A stretch of DNA of 64,000 bases from Cellulomonas fimi (GCF_028583725.1 NZ_CP110680.1:2852001-2916000), one strand, 5' to 3'. Shown: positions 54,627-62,986, numbered from the stretch's first letter. The notes: generated by a model from the sequence alone, not told the origin. A program made the numbers and translations.

Positions 54627-55705
54627 GTCGGCAGCGTACCGACGGGGTCGCCGCCCGTCGCCGGGTCCGCGGACCGGTCCGGCAGGCGGTCGCCGCCGGA
54701 GTCGTCGACGGCGGCCTCGTCGGTGAGCCGGCGGAGCGCACGCAGCACGGTCGCGGCGGTCGCGGACCCGACGACGCGGTCGCCGTCACGCACCGTCACG
54801 CGCCCCTCCGACCCGCCGTCGGGCCCGGCGAGGATCGTCGCGAGGACGTCGCCGAGCTCGTCGCCGACCGCCACGCCGGGAGCGCCGGCCGGCCCGGGGG
54901 TCGGGGCGTCGAGGTCGTCGGCCGCGAGCCGGCCGAGCGCGAGGAGACGGGCCAGGCGGCCCCGCCCGACGAGGTCCGCGACGGCGTCGGTGGCGGGCCG
55001 GGCGACGACGTCGAGCGGGGTCGCGAGCTGCTCGACGTGCGCGCCGGCCGACAGGACCGCGACGCGGTCGCCCATGCGGACCGCCTCGTCGATGTCGTGC
55101 GTGACGAGCATCACGGTCGTGCCCACCTCGCGCTGGATGCGCGCGAACTCGGTCTGCAGCCGGCGCCGGCCGACCGGGTCGACCGCGCCGAACGGCTCGT
55201 CCATGAGCAGGACGGGCGGGTCGGTGGCGAGCGCGCGGGCGACGCCGACGCGCTGCCGCTCGCCGCCGGACAGCTCGTGCGGATAGCGACGGCCGTACGT
55301 CGCGGGGTCGAGGCCGACGAGCGCGAGCAGCTCGTCCGCGCGCGCGGACGTGCGGCGACGGTCCCAGCCGAGCAGCCGCGGGACGGTCGCGACGTTCTGC
55401 GCGACCGTGCGGTGCGGGAACAGGCCGACGTCCTGGATGACGTACCCGATGCGGCGTCGCAGGGCGACCGGGTCGACGTGCGTGACGTCGTCGCCCTCCA
55501 GCAGGATCCGGCCCGACGACGGCTCGACGAGCCGGTTGGCCATGCGCAGCGTCGTGGACTTGCCGCAGCCGCTCGGGCCGACGAGCACCAGCACCTCCCC
55601 CGGCCGGACGTCGAGCGTGAGGTCGTCGACGGCGGCACCGCCGCGGCCGTGGGCGGCGGGGTACTGCTTGCGGACGTGCTCGAACGCGATGGCGGGCTGG
55701 ACCAC
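54623..55705 (-). CDS. Glycine betaine/choline-type ABC transporter ATPase (OpuCA-like)
   Basis: 360 aa. The ABC domain has GPSGCGKST, VIQDVGLFPHRTVAQNV, LSGGERQRVGVARAL and LLMDEPFGAVDP. The QDVGLFPHRTV Q-loop and FGAVDPVGRR are typical of ProV/OpuCA. A C-terminal region of about 120 residues ends in a CBS-like half (VTVRDGDRVVGSATAATVLRAL). It powers the permeases encoded divergently at 55828-57284. GTG 55705 lies 7 nt after TAGCGT, so it is probably leaderless. Confidence 0.92.
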   Translation of the reverse strand: MVQPAIAFEHVRKQYPAAHGRGGAAVDDLTLDVRPGEVLVLVGPSGCGKSTTLRMANRLVEPSSGRILLEGDDVTHVDPVALRRRIGYVIQDVGLFPHRTVAQNVATVPRLLGWDRRRTSARADELLALVGLDPATYGRRYPHELSGGERQRVGVARALATDPPVLLMDEPFGAVDPVGRRRLQTEFARIQREVGTTVMLVTHDIDEAVRMGDRVAVLSAGAHVEQLATPLDVVARPATDAVADLVGRGRLARLLALGRLAADDLDAPTPGPAGAPGVAVGDELGDVLATILAGPDGGSEGRVTVRDGDRVVGSATAATVLRALRRLTDEAAVDDSGGDRLPDRSADPATGGDPVGTLPT

Positions 55706-55712
55706 CCACCGG

Positions 55713-55718
55713 ACGCTA
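55713..55718 (-). promoter_or_regulatory. -10 box TAGCGT of the ATPase-ATP-grasp operon
   Basis: TAGCGT on the minus strand is followed by 7 nt and GTG 55705. Confidence 0.5.
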
Positions 55719-55815
55719 CTGCCCGCGTCCGACACCCGCCTCCCCCGGGCGCTCCCGCAGGTCGCGGGCGGAGTCGTCGGGGCGGGCGCCGGGTGCGGGT
55801 GTCGGTGGTCGCGGT

Positions 55816-55821
55816 TACCGT
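55816..55821 (+). promoter_or_regulatory. -10 box TACCGT of the betaine permease operon
   Basis: TACCGT is followed by 6 nt (CGGCGG) and the ATG at 55828. It is about 100 bp from the divergent -10 box of the ATPase operon. Confidence 0.5.
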
Positions 55822-55827
55822 CGGCGG

Positions 55828-56502
55828 ATGCTGTCAGCAGCACAGCCGGACAACCCGTGGTTCTCGTGGGAGTACCTGCAGCGCAACGCCGAGGACGTCC
55901 TCGCCGCGCTCGGTCAGCACGCGTCCCTCACCGTCCAGGCCGTCCTCATCGCGTCGCTCGTCGCGCTGCCCCTCGGCGCGTGGGCGCACGTCCGCCGCCG
56001 CTGGGCGGGACCGGTGCTCGGCGTCGCTGGGGTGCTCTACACGATCCCGTCGCTCGCGCTGTTCGCCGTGCTGGCGCCGTACACCGGCATCGGACGCACG
56101 ACCGTGCTCATCGGGCTCGTCGCGTACGCGCTGCTCGTCCTCACGCGCAACGTCGTCGTGGGGCTCGAGGGCGTGGACCCGGCGGTGCGCGACGCGGCGC
56201 GCGGCATGGGGTACGGCCGGGCGCGGCTGCTGCTGACGGTCGAGCTGCCGAACGCGCTGCCGAGCATCGTCGCGGGGCTGCGGCTCGCGACCGTGACGAC
56301 CGTCGCCCTCGTGACCGTCGGCGTCGTCGTGGGCTACGGCGGGCTCGGGCAGCTGATGTTCCGCGGCTTCCGCAGCAACTACCACGCCGAGATCATGACC
56401 GCGACGGTGCTCTGCCTGCTGCTGGCCCTGGTCTGCGACCTCGTCCTCGCCGGCGTCGGGCGGCTCGTCACGCCGTGGGCCCGCACGGCGCGGCCGGTCT
56501 GA
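55828..56502 (+). CDS. Betaine-type ABC transporter permease (OpuCB-like)
   Basis: 224 aa with about five membrane helices. The EAA loop is GVDPAVRDAARGMGYGRARLLLTVELPNALPSIVAGLR, which contacts the ATPase. LYTIPSLALFAVL is the family signature. It forms half of the membrane channel for import of compatible solutes. It is followed after 11 bp by a second permease. Confidence 0.94.
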   Translation: MLSAAQPDNPWFSWEYLQRNAEDVLAALGQHASLTVQAVLIASLVALPLGAWAHVRRRWAGPVLGVAGVLYTIPSLALFAVLAPYTGIGRTTVLIGLVAYALLVLTRNVVVGLEGVDPAVRDAARGMGYGRARLLLTVELPNALPSIVAGLRLATVTTVALVTVGVVVGYGGLGQLMFRGFRSNYHAEIMTATVLCLLLALVCDLVLAGVGRLVTPWARTARPV

Positions 56503-56513
56503 GGGGGGCGCGC

Positions 56514-57284
56514 GTGGACATCCTGGCCGAGGCGTTCGCCTGGCTCAACGACCCGCTCAACTGGACCGGCCGCAACGGCGTGCTCGCGCTCACCTGGGCG
56601 CACGTCGTCGTGTCGGTGCAGGCGGTGCTGCTCGCCGCCGTGGTCGCGCTGCCCGTCGGGCTGTGGCTGGGGCACCGCGGGCGGGGCGCCACCGTCGGGG
56701 TCGTCGTGGCGAACACGACCCGTGCGCTCCCGACGCTCGCCCTGCTCACGCTGCTCGCCGCGAGCGGCGTGTTCGGCAACCCCGCGACCGTCCTCGCGTG
56801 CGCGGTGTTCGCCGTGCCGCCGCTGCTGTCGGGCGCCGTCACCGGTCTCGGCGAGGTCGACCCGGGCGTGCGTGACGCGGCACGCGGCGTCGGCATGTCC
56901 GGCACCCGGCGGCTGTGGGCGGTCGAGCTCCCGCTCGCCGTGCCGCTCCTCGCCGCGGGCGTCCGTACGGGCGCGGTGCAGGTGCTGGCGACGGTGCCGC
57001 TCGCGGCGCTCGTCGGCGGCCGCAGCCTCGGCACGATCGTCGTGACCGGTTTCGGCACGCAGCGGTACGGTCAGGTGCTCGCGGGCGGCCTGCTCGTGGC
57101 GGCGCTGTGCCTCGTCGCCGAAGGGCTGCTCGCCCTCGCCCAGCGGGCGGTCACGCCCGCCGGCCTGCGGTCCCGCGACCGGGCCGCGCGTCCGACCGCC
57201 GGTCGACGCCGGCTCCGCCGCGGGGCACCACCGGTTGCCGCCGCCGCGCCCGACCTGTCCAATGAACCCGCCCCATCGAGATGA
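56514..57284 (+). CDS. Betaine-type ABC transporter permease (OpuCD-like)
   Basis: 256 aa with five or six membrane helices. TTRALPTLALLTLL and the EAA loop GEVDPGVRDAARGVGMSGTRRLWAVELPLAVPLLAAGVR pair it with the preceding permease. The last 35 residues are an Arg/Pro-rich tail. GAGGGGGGCGCGC precedes GTG 56514. A binding lipoprotein gene follows after 70 bp. Confidence 0.94.
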   Translation: MDILAEAFAWLNDPLNWTGRNGVLALTWAHVVVSVQAVLLAAVVALPVGLWLGHRGRGATVGVVVANTTRALPTLALLTLLAASGVFGNPATVLACAVFAVPPLLSGAVTGLGEVDPGVRDAARGVGMSGTRRLWAVELPLAVPLLAAGVRTGAVQVLATVPLAALVGGRSLGTIVVTGFGTQRYGQVLAGGLLVAALCLVAEGLLALAQRAVTPAGLRSRDRAARPTAGRRRLRRGAPPVAAAAPDLSNEPAPSR

Positions 57285-57354
57285 CCCACTCCGCACCCTC
57301 GACCAGCGGGGCCACCCACCCGTGACCGTCGTCGGCAGACGTCAGGAGACCGCC

Positions 57355-58359
57355 ATGCGCACGACCCGTCCCGCCCGTCTCGCGATCATCGCCGCCGCCG
57401 TGCTCGTGCTCGGCGCGTGCGGCACCCCCGGCTCCGGCGGCGGCGAGGCCGACCCGACCTCGTCCGGCTCGTCGGGCAAGCCCGTCTGCGACCCCGTCGC
57501 GGGTGAGCAGCTCGTCGTGCTGGAGGACGACGGGGGCCTGCAGAACGCCGACAACGTCATCCCCGCGGTCAACGCCGGGGTCGCGCAGCAGAGCCCGGCG
57601 GTGATCGAGCTGCTCGACACGGTGTCCGCCGCGCTCGACACCGACAAGCTCATCGACCTCAACAAGGCCGTCGACATCGACCGCCGCACGTCGAGCGAGG
57701 TCGCCAAGGAGTTCGTCGCCGACGAGGGTCTCGCGGCGGACGACGCGTCCACCGGGGCCGGCCTCTCGCTCGTCGTCGGCGCCGCGAACTTCTCCGAGAG
57801 CGTGACGCTCGCCGAGATCTACGGCGAGGTCCTGCGGTCCGCGGGGTACCAGGTCGAGGTCCGCACGATCGGCAACCGCGACACGTACCTGCCCGCGCTC
57901 GTCGACGGCACGCTGTCGACCGTCCCGGAGTACGCGGCGACCCTCGCCGACTTCCTCAACGCCCGCGTCAACGGCGCCGACGCCCCGTCGGTGTCGAGCG
58001 ACGACGTCGACGAGACCGTCGCGGCCCTCACGCCGCTCGCGGAGCAGTCGGGCCTCGCGGTCGGCCAGCCGTCGGCCGCGCAGGACCAGAACGCGTTCGC
58101 CGTGACGAAGGCGTTCGCCGACGAGCACGACGTGACGACGCTGACCGAGCTCGCCGACGCGTGCGGCGGCCTCGTCCTGGCCGGCCCGCCGGAGTGCCCC
58201 GAGCGCCCGTTCTGCCAGCCCGGTCTCGAGGAGACGTACGGCATGGAGATCGGCGAGTTCAAGTCGTACGACTTCGGCCTGATCGGCGCCGCCGTGCGGC
58301 AGGGCGACGCGGCGATCGGCCTGGTCCTGTCGAGCGACGGCTCGCTGGCGACCGACTGA
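57355..58359 (+). CDS. Betaine-type ABC substrate-binding lipoprotein, apparently circularly permuted
   Basis: 334 aa. The signal peptide ends in the lipobox VLGAC (Cys22). The usual OpuCC domain starts with VGxKNFTES and ends with DNVxPxVR...LNxxVD...VAKxFL. Here the normal C-terminal part (VVLEDDGGLQNADNVIPAVN ... LIDLNKAVDIDRRTSSEVAKEF, 54-120) comes first. The normal N-terminal part (LVVGAANFSESVTLAEIYGEVL ... STVPEYAATLADF, 139-220) follows, and the chain ends at SSDGSLATD, where the first part would normally continue. CAGGAGACCGCC precedes the ATG. It delivers substrate to the adjacent permeases. Confidence 0.85.
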   Translation: MRTTRPARLAIIAAAVLVLGACGTPGSGGGEADPTSSGSSGKPVCDPVAGEQLVVLEDDGGLQNADNVIPAVNAGVAQQSPAVIELLDTVSAALDTDKLIDLNKAVDIDRRTSSEVAKEFVADEGLAADDASTGAGLSLVVGAANFSESVTLAEIYGEVLRSAGYQVEVRTIGNRDTYLPALVDGTLSTVPEYAATLADFLNARVNGADAPSVSSDDVDETVAALTPLAEQSGLAVGQPSAAQDQNAFAVTKAFADEHDVTTLTELADACGGLVLAGPPECPERPFCQPGLEETYGMEIGEFKSYDFGLIGAAVRQGDAAIGLVLSSDGSLATD

Positions 58360-58404
58360 CGCACGTGCGACGGCCCCGTCTGACGGTCGGGCTGAGCCCA
58401 CCGG

Positions 58405-58474
58405 CCGGCGGGGCCGCGGCGTGCCCGGGCGCGGGCGCGGGCGGGAGCGTGCCCGGCGGGGCCGCGGCGTGCCC
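58405..58474. repeat. Two identical 22-bp direct repeats
   Basis: The 22 bp beginning CCGGCGGGGCCGCGG occur at 58405-58426 and again at 58453-58474, in the gap between convergent genes. They may form part of a termination region. Confidence 0.7.
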
Positions 58475-58489
58475 CGAGGGACCGCGCGG

Positions 58490-59968
58490 TCAGAGGTCTG
58501 CGGCCTCCAGGAGCCGCAGCCACACCTCCGACACCGTCGGGTACGACGGCACCGCGTGCCACAGGCGGTCGAGCGGGACCTCGCCGACGACGGCGATCGT
58601 CGCGGCGTGCAGCATCTCCGCGGCGTCGGGTCCGACGAACGTCGCCCCCACGACGACGCCGCGCGACCGGTCGACGACGAGCTGCGCGGCCCCCGGGTAG
58701 TCCTCCGACGCGACGGACGCGCCCGCGACGTCGGCCAGGTCGTACCGCAGCACGTGGACGTCGACGCCGTCGCGACGTGCCTGCGCCTCGGTGCGACCGA
58801 CCCACGCGACCTCGGGACGGCTGAACACGACCTGCGGCACGGCGTGGAGGTCGGCGGTCGCGCGGTACCGGCTCCAGGGTGCGGCGTCGCGCTCGCCGGC
58901 CGGGCCGCCCTCGGCGTCGTCACCGCCGGGGTGGAACCGGGCCGCGACCACGTCGCCCACGACGCGCGCGTCGTACTTGCCCTGGTGGGTGGTCGCCGTC
59001 CGCCCGGTGACGTCGCCCGCGGCGAACAGCCAGCCGTCGTCGACGCCGGCGACCTGGAGGGCGTCGTCGACGCGCAGCGGCTCCCCGGGCGTGAGCCCGA
59101 CGGTCTCGAGGCCGAGCTGCGAGGTGCGCGGCCGGCGACCCGTGGCGACGAGGACCTCGGACGCGTGCACGACGCTCGCGTCCGGGTGCGGGCCGCCCGA
59201 CGTCGCGGCGACGTCGAGGTGCACACCGCCGTCGTCACGGCGCACGCCCGTCGCCTCGGCGTTCAGCAGCACGCGCACGCCCGCGGCGCGCAGGTCGTCG
59301 GCGACCGCCTCGCCCGCGAACGGCTCGGCGTTGCCGAGCACCCGGCCACCCCGCACGAGCAGCGTCACCTCGGACCCCAGGTCGGCGTAGGCGCGGGCCA
59401 TCTCGACGCCGACCACGCCCCCGCCGAGCACGGCGAGCCGGGCCGGGACGTGCTGCGCGGCGGTCGCGTCGCGGCTCGTCCAGAACCCCGCCTCGGCGAG
59501 GCCCGGGACGTCGGGGACCACCGGCTCCGAACCGGTGGCCAGCACGACGGCGTGCCGCGCGCGCACCTCGGTCTCCGTGTCACCGGAGACGAGGAGCGTG
59601 CGCGGACCCGTGAGCCGGGCGTGCCCGCGCAGCAGCGTCAGCCCGACGGACTCGACCCAGGACACCTGGCTCGCGTCGTCCCAGTGGTGCACGATCTCGT
59701 CCCGGCGCGCGAGCACCGCGGCGGCGTCGACCGTGGCGTCGGCCACGGCGGCCTTCGCACCCGGCACGCCGCGGGCGGACGCGAGCACCGCGCCGGCGCG
59801 CAGCAGCACCTTGGAGGGCATGCACGCCCAGTAGGAGCACTCGCCCCCGACCAGCGCGTGCTCGACGAGCGCCACGCTCAACCCGGTACGGCTCGCACGG
59901 TCGGCGACGTTCTCGCCGACGGCCCCGCCGCCCACCACCACGACGTCGAACTCCTGCTGACTCGGCAT
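58490..59968 (-). CDS. NAD(P)/FAD-dependent disulfide-type oxidoreductase
   Basis: 492 aa. The FAD-binding VVVGGGAVGENVADRA is followed by the redox pair in GGECSYWACMPSK (Cys-x4-Cys). The NAD-binding site is LAVLGGGVVGVEMARAYADLGSEVTLL, and LFAAGDVTGR closes the FAD domain. The dimerisation domain ends with HAVPSYPTVSEVWLRLLE; the usual His-Pro-x4-Glu catalytic pair is not recognised. It resembles mercuric-reductase or lipoamide-dehydrogenase relatives of unknown substrate. The ribosome binding site is weak (GGGGCG). Confidence 0.9.
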   Translation of the reverse strand: MPSQQEFDVVVVGGGAVGENVADRASRTGLSVALVEHALVGGECSYWACMPSKVLLRAGAVLASARGVPGAKAAVADATVDAAAVLARRDEIVHHWDDASQVSWVESVGLTLLRGHARLTGPRTLLVSGDTETEVRARHAVVLATGSEPVVPDVPGLAEAGFWTSRDATAAQHVPARLAVLGGGVVGVEMARAYADLGSEVTLLVRGGRVLGNAEPFAGEAVADDLRAAGVRVLLNAEATGVRRDDGGVHLDVAATSGGPHPDASVVHASEVLVATGRRPRTSQLGLETVGLTPGEPLRVDDALQVAGVDDGWLFAAGDVTGRTATTHQGKYDARVVGDVVAARFHPGGDDAEGGPAGERDAAPWSRYRATADLHAVPQVVFSRPEVAWVGRTEAQARRDGVDVHVLRYDLADVAGASVASEDYPGAAQLVVDRSRGVVVGATFVGPDAAEMLHAATIAVVGEVPLDRLWHAVPSYPTVSEVWLRLLEAADL

Positions 59969-60054
59969 CGCCCCATCGTGGCGGCAGCCGCGTCCGAGCG
60001 CAGGTGCAGGGGTCGGCGTGTCCGTTCTGGGTGCTGCCGTCCGGATCGCGCTGC

Positions 60055-60060
60055 TACGTT
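60055..60060 (+). promoter_or_regulatory. -10 box TACGTT for gadB
   Basis: TACGTT would start transcription near 60067, giving an mRNA leader of about 60 nt that carries the hairpin at 60074-60107. Confidence 0.4.
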
Positions 60061-60073
60061 CGCACCGAGGGTC

Positions 60074-60107
60074 CGCCGGAGACGGCAACCAGCCGTGAGC
60101 TCCGGCG
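60074..60107 (+). promoter_or_regulatory. Leader hairpin of gadB
   Basis: CGCCGGAG (60074-60081) pairs with CTCCGGCG (60100-60107), and an inner ACGGC/GCCGT stem carries an AACCA loop, with three unpaired bases on the 3' side. It fills most of the 5' leader before the gadB ribosome binding site. Confidence 0.5.
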
Positions 60108-60126
60108 TCGACGACGGAGGGGCGAC

Positions 60127-61548
60127 GTGAGCGAGAAGGCACAGAGCAACGGCGCGCTCGGACCGATCCACGGTCGGCCGAGCTTCCGCGAGCGGTTCGA
60201 CCGGTCGAGGTTCCCCGAGCACGGGCTCGGCGCGGACGAGGTGTACGAGCTCCTGCACACCGGGCTCATGCTCGACGGCCGCGAGACGCTCAACCTCGCG
60301 TCGTTCGTCACGACGTGGATGGAGCCGCAGGCCGAGCAGCTCATCCACGACTCGCTGCGCAAGAACCACATCGACCACGAGGAGTACCCCGCGGCGTCGC
60401 TCGTCGAGGAGGCGTGCGTGCACATGCTCGGCGACCTCTTCCACGCACCGGACCCCGCGAAGGTCGTGGGGGTCGCGACGATCGGCTCGTCGGAGGCGAT
60501 CATGCTCGGCCTGCTCGCGCACAAGCGTGCGTGGCGCGACCGGCGCCGCGCGGCCGGGCTTCCCACCGACCGGCCGAACGTCGTGTTCGGGGCGGAGACG
60601 CACGTCGTGTGGGACAAGTTCGCGAACTACTTCGACGTCGAGATGCGCAAGATCCCGATGCGCCCCGACCGGTACGTGCTGAGCGCGCAGGACGTCGAGG
60701 CGCACGTCGACGAGAACACGATCGCGGTCGGCGCCGTGCTGGGGACGACGCACATCGGCGAGGCCGACCCGATCGAGGAGATCGACGACCTGCTCGTGCG
60801 GATCAAGGCGGAGAAGGGCTGGGACGTCCCGCTGCACGTCGACGGCGCGAGCGGCGCGTTCGTCGCGCCCTTCGCCGAGCCCGACCTGCGCTGGGACTTC
60901 CGGCTGCAGCAGGTCGCGTCGATCAACGCGTCCGGGCACAAGTACGGGCTCGTCTACCCGGGCGTCGGCTGGCTGATCTTCCGCGACGCGTCGCGGCTGC
61001 CCGAGGACCTGGTGTTCAGCGTCAACTACCTCGGCGGCGCGCAGCCGACGTACACGTTCAACTTCTCGCGCGGGTCGGCGATGATCCAGGCGCAGATGTA
61101 CAACTTCCTGCGCCTCGGGCGGGACGGGTACTCCGCGATCGTCGCGACGATGCTCGCGAACGCCCGTCACCTCAACGAGGCGCTGGAGGCGTCCGGACGG
61201 TTCGAGATCCTCAACCCGGGTCTCGCCGAGCCCGTCGTGACGTTCCGCATCAAGGGCGACCCGGGCTTCGACGTCTACCACCTCTCCGCGCGGCTGCGGG
61301 AGAACGGGTGGATCGTGCCCGCCTACAGCCTCCCGCCCGACGCGCAGGACGTGCACCTCATGCGCGTCGTCGTCCGCCTCGACCTCAGCCGCACCATGGT
61401 CGAGATGCTGCTGCGCGACCTCGACCACGCGTGGGAGTCGCTCGCCGCCGAGCAGCCGACCGCGCGCCCCGCGGCCAAGCCCGACGTGTGGACGGCGCCC
61501 GACAAGGCCGCGGCGCACGCGAAGGCGCGCACCGGTCTGCGGGCGTGA
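60127..61548 (+). CDS. gadB: Glutamate decarboxylase
   Basis: 473 aa PLP enzyme. HIDHEEYPAASLVEEACVHMLGDLF, GVATIGSSEAIMLGLLAHKRAW, VDGASGAFVAPF and INASGHKYGLVYPGVGW (PLP Lys272) are the GAD landmarks. It converts glutamate to GABA and consumes a proton. GGAGGGGCGAC precedes GTG 60127. The next gene, a membrane protein, overlaps it by 4 nt. No glutamate/GABA antiporter is adjacent, so a classical acid-resistance pair is not complete here. Confidence 0.96.
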   Translation: MSEKAQSNGALGPIHGRPSFRERFDRSRFPEHGLGADEVYELLHTGLMLDGRETLNLASFVTTWMEPQAEQLIHDSLRKNHIDHEEYPAASLVEEACVHMLGDLFHAPDPAKVVGVATIGSSEAIMLGLLAHKRAWRDRRRAAGLPTDRPNVVFGAETHVVWDKFANYFDVEMRKIPMRPDRYVLSAQDVEAHVDENTIAVGAVLGTTHIGEADPIEEIDDLLVRIKAEKGWDVPLHVDGASGAFVAPFAEPDLRWDFRLQQVASINASGHKYGLVYPGVGWLIFRDASRLPEDLVFSVNYLGGAQPTYTFNFSRGSAMIQAQMYNFLRLGRDGYSAIVATMLANARHLNEALEASGRFEILNPGLAEPVVTFRIKGDPGFDVYHLSARLRENGWIVPAYSLPPDAQDVHLMRVVVRLDLSRTMVEMLLRDLDHAWESLAAEQPTARPAAKPDVWTAPDKAAAHAKARTGLRA

Positions 61549-62504
61549 CGCGCACCTCGGCGCTGCCGGACCTGCCGGACGGCTGGGCCGCGGTCGACGC
61601 GCGCGGGCCGGGTCCGTTCGTGACACACGCCGTCCTGCGGCGGCCGGACGGCGCCGAGGTCGAGTGGACGTCGCGACGGCACCGCAAGGGCCTCGGTCTG
61701 CGGGCCGGCGCTGCCGTGCCCACCGCGCCGGCGGACGCGGCCCCGGTCGCGGTCCCCGCGGACGCGAGACCCCACCACGGGGCCGACGCGTGGAGCTGGT
61801 GGATCGGCGCGCTCTTCGCGATCGGCTCCGTGTGCTTCGCCCTCGGGTCGCTGCCCGCGTTCTTCCAGGCCGTCGCACCTGCCGTGACGGCCTGGACGTT
61901 CGCGGTCGGGTCGGTGTTCTTCACGAGCGCCGCGTACCTGCAGTACGACGAGGCGGCTCGCGCACCGCGGGACGTCCTCGCGACCGCGCCGCCGCGCGGC
62001 AGGCTCGCGGCGCTCGTCGGGTTCCGCGCGGACCGCATCGACCTGTGGGCGTCCGCCGTGCAGCTGGTCGGCACGGTGCTGTTCAACGTCAGCACGTTCA
62101 GCGCGACCCGGACCGGGCTCACCGTCGCGGGCGACAAGTCGCTCGTCTGGGCGCCGGACGTGCTGGGCTCGGTGTGCTTCCTGGTGGCGAGCTGGTTCGC
62201 GTACGCGGAGGTGAACCGCGGCGTCCTCCCCCGCCCGGACCGGTCGGTCGGCTGGACGATCGCCGGGCTCAACCTCGCCGGGTCGGTCGCGTTCGGCGTC
62301 GCCGCCGTCGCGGCCCGGTACCTGCGCGGCACCGACGACGTGGCGAACATCGCGGCCGTCAACGCCGGGACGTTCGTCGGGGCCGTCTGCTTCCTCGTCG
62401 GGGCGGTCCTGCTGCCGGTCGAGTCCGCGCGCGACCGGGCGCCGACGACGCCCGCCGCGACAGCCGTCCCGCACGACGAAGGCCCCTCACCGACCGTGCG
62501 GTGA
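61545..62504 (+). CDS. Multi-pass membrane protein coupled to gadB
   Basis: 319 aa. A soluble N-terminus of about 85 residues is followed by six hydrophobic segments (about 88-108, 112-130, 165-185, 202-222, 232-252, 265-285). Motifs include SWWIGALFAIGSVCFALGSLPAF and VGFRADRIDLWASAVQLVGTVLFNVSTF, which resemble YrhK-like helices. The GTG start overlaps the gadB stop (GTGA), so it is translationally coupled. A transport role for glutamate or GABA is tempting, but no transporter motif is recognised. Its last codons form one arm of the terminator. Confidence 0.7.
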   Translation: MTRTSALPDLPDGWAAVDARGPGPFVTHAVLRRPDGAEVEWTSRRHRKGLGLRAGAAVPTAPADAAPVAVPADARPHHGADAWSWWIGALFAIGSVCFALGSLPAFFQAVAPAVTAWTFAVGSVFFTSAAYLQYDEAARAPRDVLATAPPRGRLAALVGFRADRIDLWASAVQLVGTVLFNVSTFSATRTGLTVAGDKSLVWAPDVLGSVCFLVASWFAYAEVNRGVLPRPDRSVGWTIAGLNLAGSVAFGVAAVAARYLRGTDDVANIAAVNAGTFVGAVCFLVGAVLLPVESARDRAPTTPAATAVPHDEGPSPTVR

Positions 62505-62514
62505 AGGGCCTTCG
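62477..62514. terminator. Terminator hairpin overlapping a stop codon, before tRNA-Lys
   Basis: CGAAGGCCC (62477-62485) pairs with GGGCCTTCG (62506-62514), and after one mismatch TCACCG pairs with CGGTGA (62487-62492 with 62499-62504). The 3' arm contains the TGA of the membrane protein. It lies between convergent transcripts. Confidence 0.8.
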
Positions 62515-62520
62515 CGCTGG

Positions 62521-62593
<73 letters not shown>

Positions 62594-62603
62594 GCGGTTG
62601 AGA

Positions 62604-62609
62604 ACGTTA
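62604..62609 (-). promoter_or_regulatory. -10 box TAACGT for tRNA-Lys
   Basis: TAACGT lies 10 bp before the tRNA 5' end on the minus strand. A possible -35 TTGGCT is at 62634-62629, with 19-bp spacing. Confidence 0.45.
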
Positions 62610-62647
62610 GCAGCCGTCCGGCCTGCGAAGCCAATCGGATCGGGCCG

Positions 62648-62665
62648 GCGTGACGACCGTCACGC
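62648..62665 (-). terminator. Short hairpin after the 72-aa protein gene
   Basis: GCGTGAC (62648-62654) pairs with GTCACGC (62659-62665) around a 4-nt loop, 4 bp beyond the minus-strand stop. Confidence 0.45.
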
Positions 62666-62669
62666 GGGC

Positions 62670-62888
62670 TCAGGGACGCGTGTCCCCGCTCGCCTGCGCG
62701 GTGCCGTTCTCGGGGTCCCACCACGCCTCCTCCGGCAGCCCCTCCTTCTCGAGGATCTCCTGCGACGGCACGGCCTCGGCGGCCGTCAGGTCGGCGATGA
62801 GGGTGAGGGGCACGTGGGCCTCGAGGAGCTCGCGGACACGCTCGGCGTCGGGCGCGGCAAGGGTCTCGGGCTGGTCGTCGCGAGGCAT
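62670..62888 (-). CDS. Small conserved-looking hypothetical protein, 72 aa
   Basis: 72 aa from ATG 62888, with CAGGAGCGCACG as a good ribosome binding site. Helical and acidic: ERVRELLEAHVPLTLIADLTAAEAVPSQEILEKEGLPEEAWWDPE. There is no cysteine, signal peptide or membrane segment. The length and motif suggest a small actinobacterial cytoplasmic protein, but I do not recognise the family. A hairpin follows its stop. Confidence 0.7.
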   Translation of the reverse strand: MPRDDQPETLAAPDAERVRELLEAHVPLTLIADLTAAEAVPSQEILEKEGLPEEAWWDPENGTAQASGDTRP

Positions 62889-62986
62889 CGTGCGCTCCTG
62901 GTGGTCCTGGTCAGGCGTCCGGCTGATTCCATGGCACACCACCGCGACGCGACGTGCAAGGTGCCGGGCCCGGCTCCCCAGGATCG

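Noticed and set aside
60067..60126. Full SAM riboswitch before gadB
   Set aside because: Only the GGCAACCA element is seen. The leader is too short for the other helices of the known SAM classes, so I report only an unassigned hairpin.
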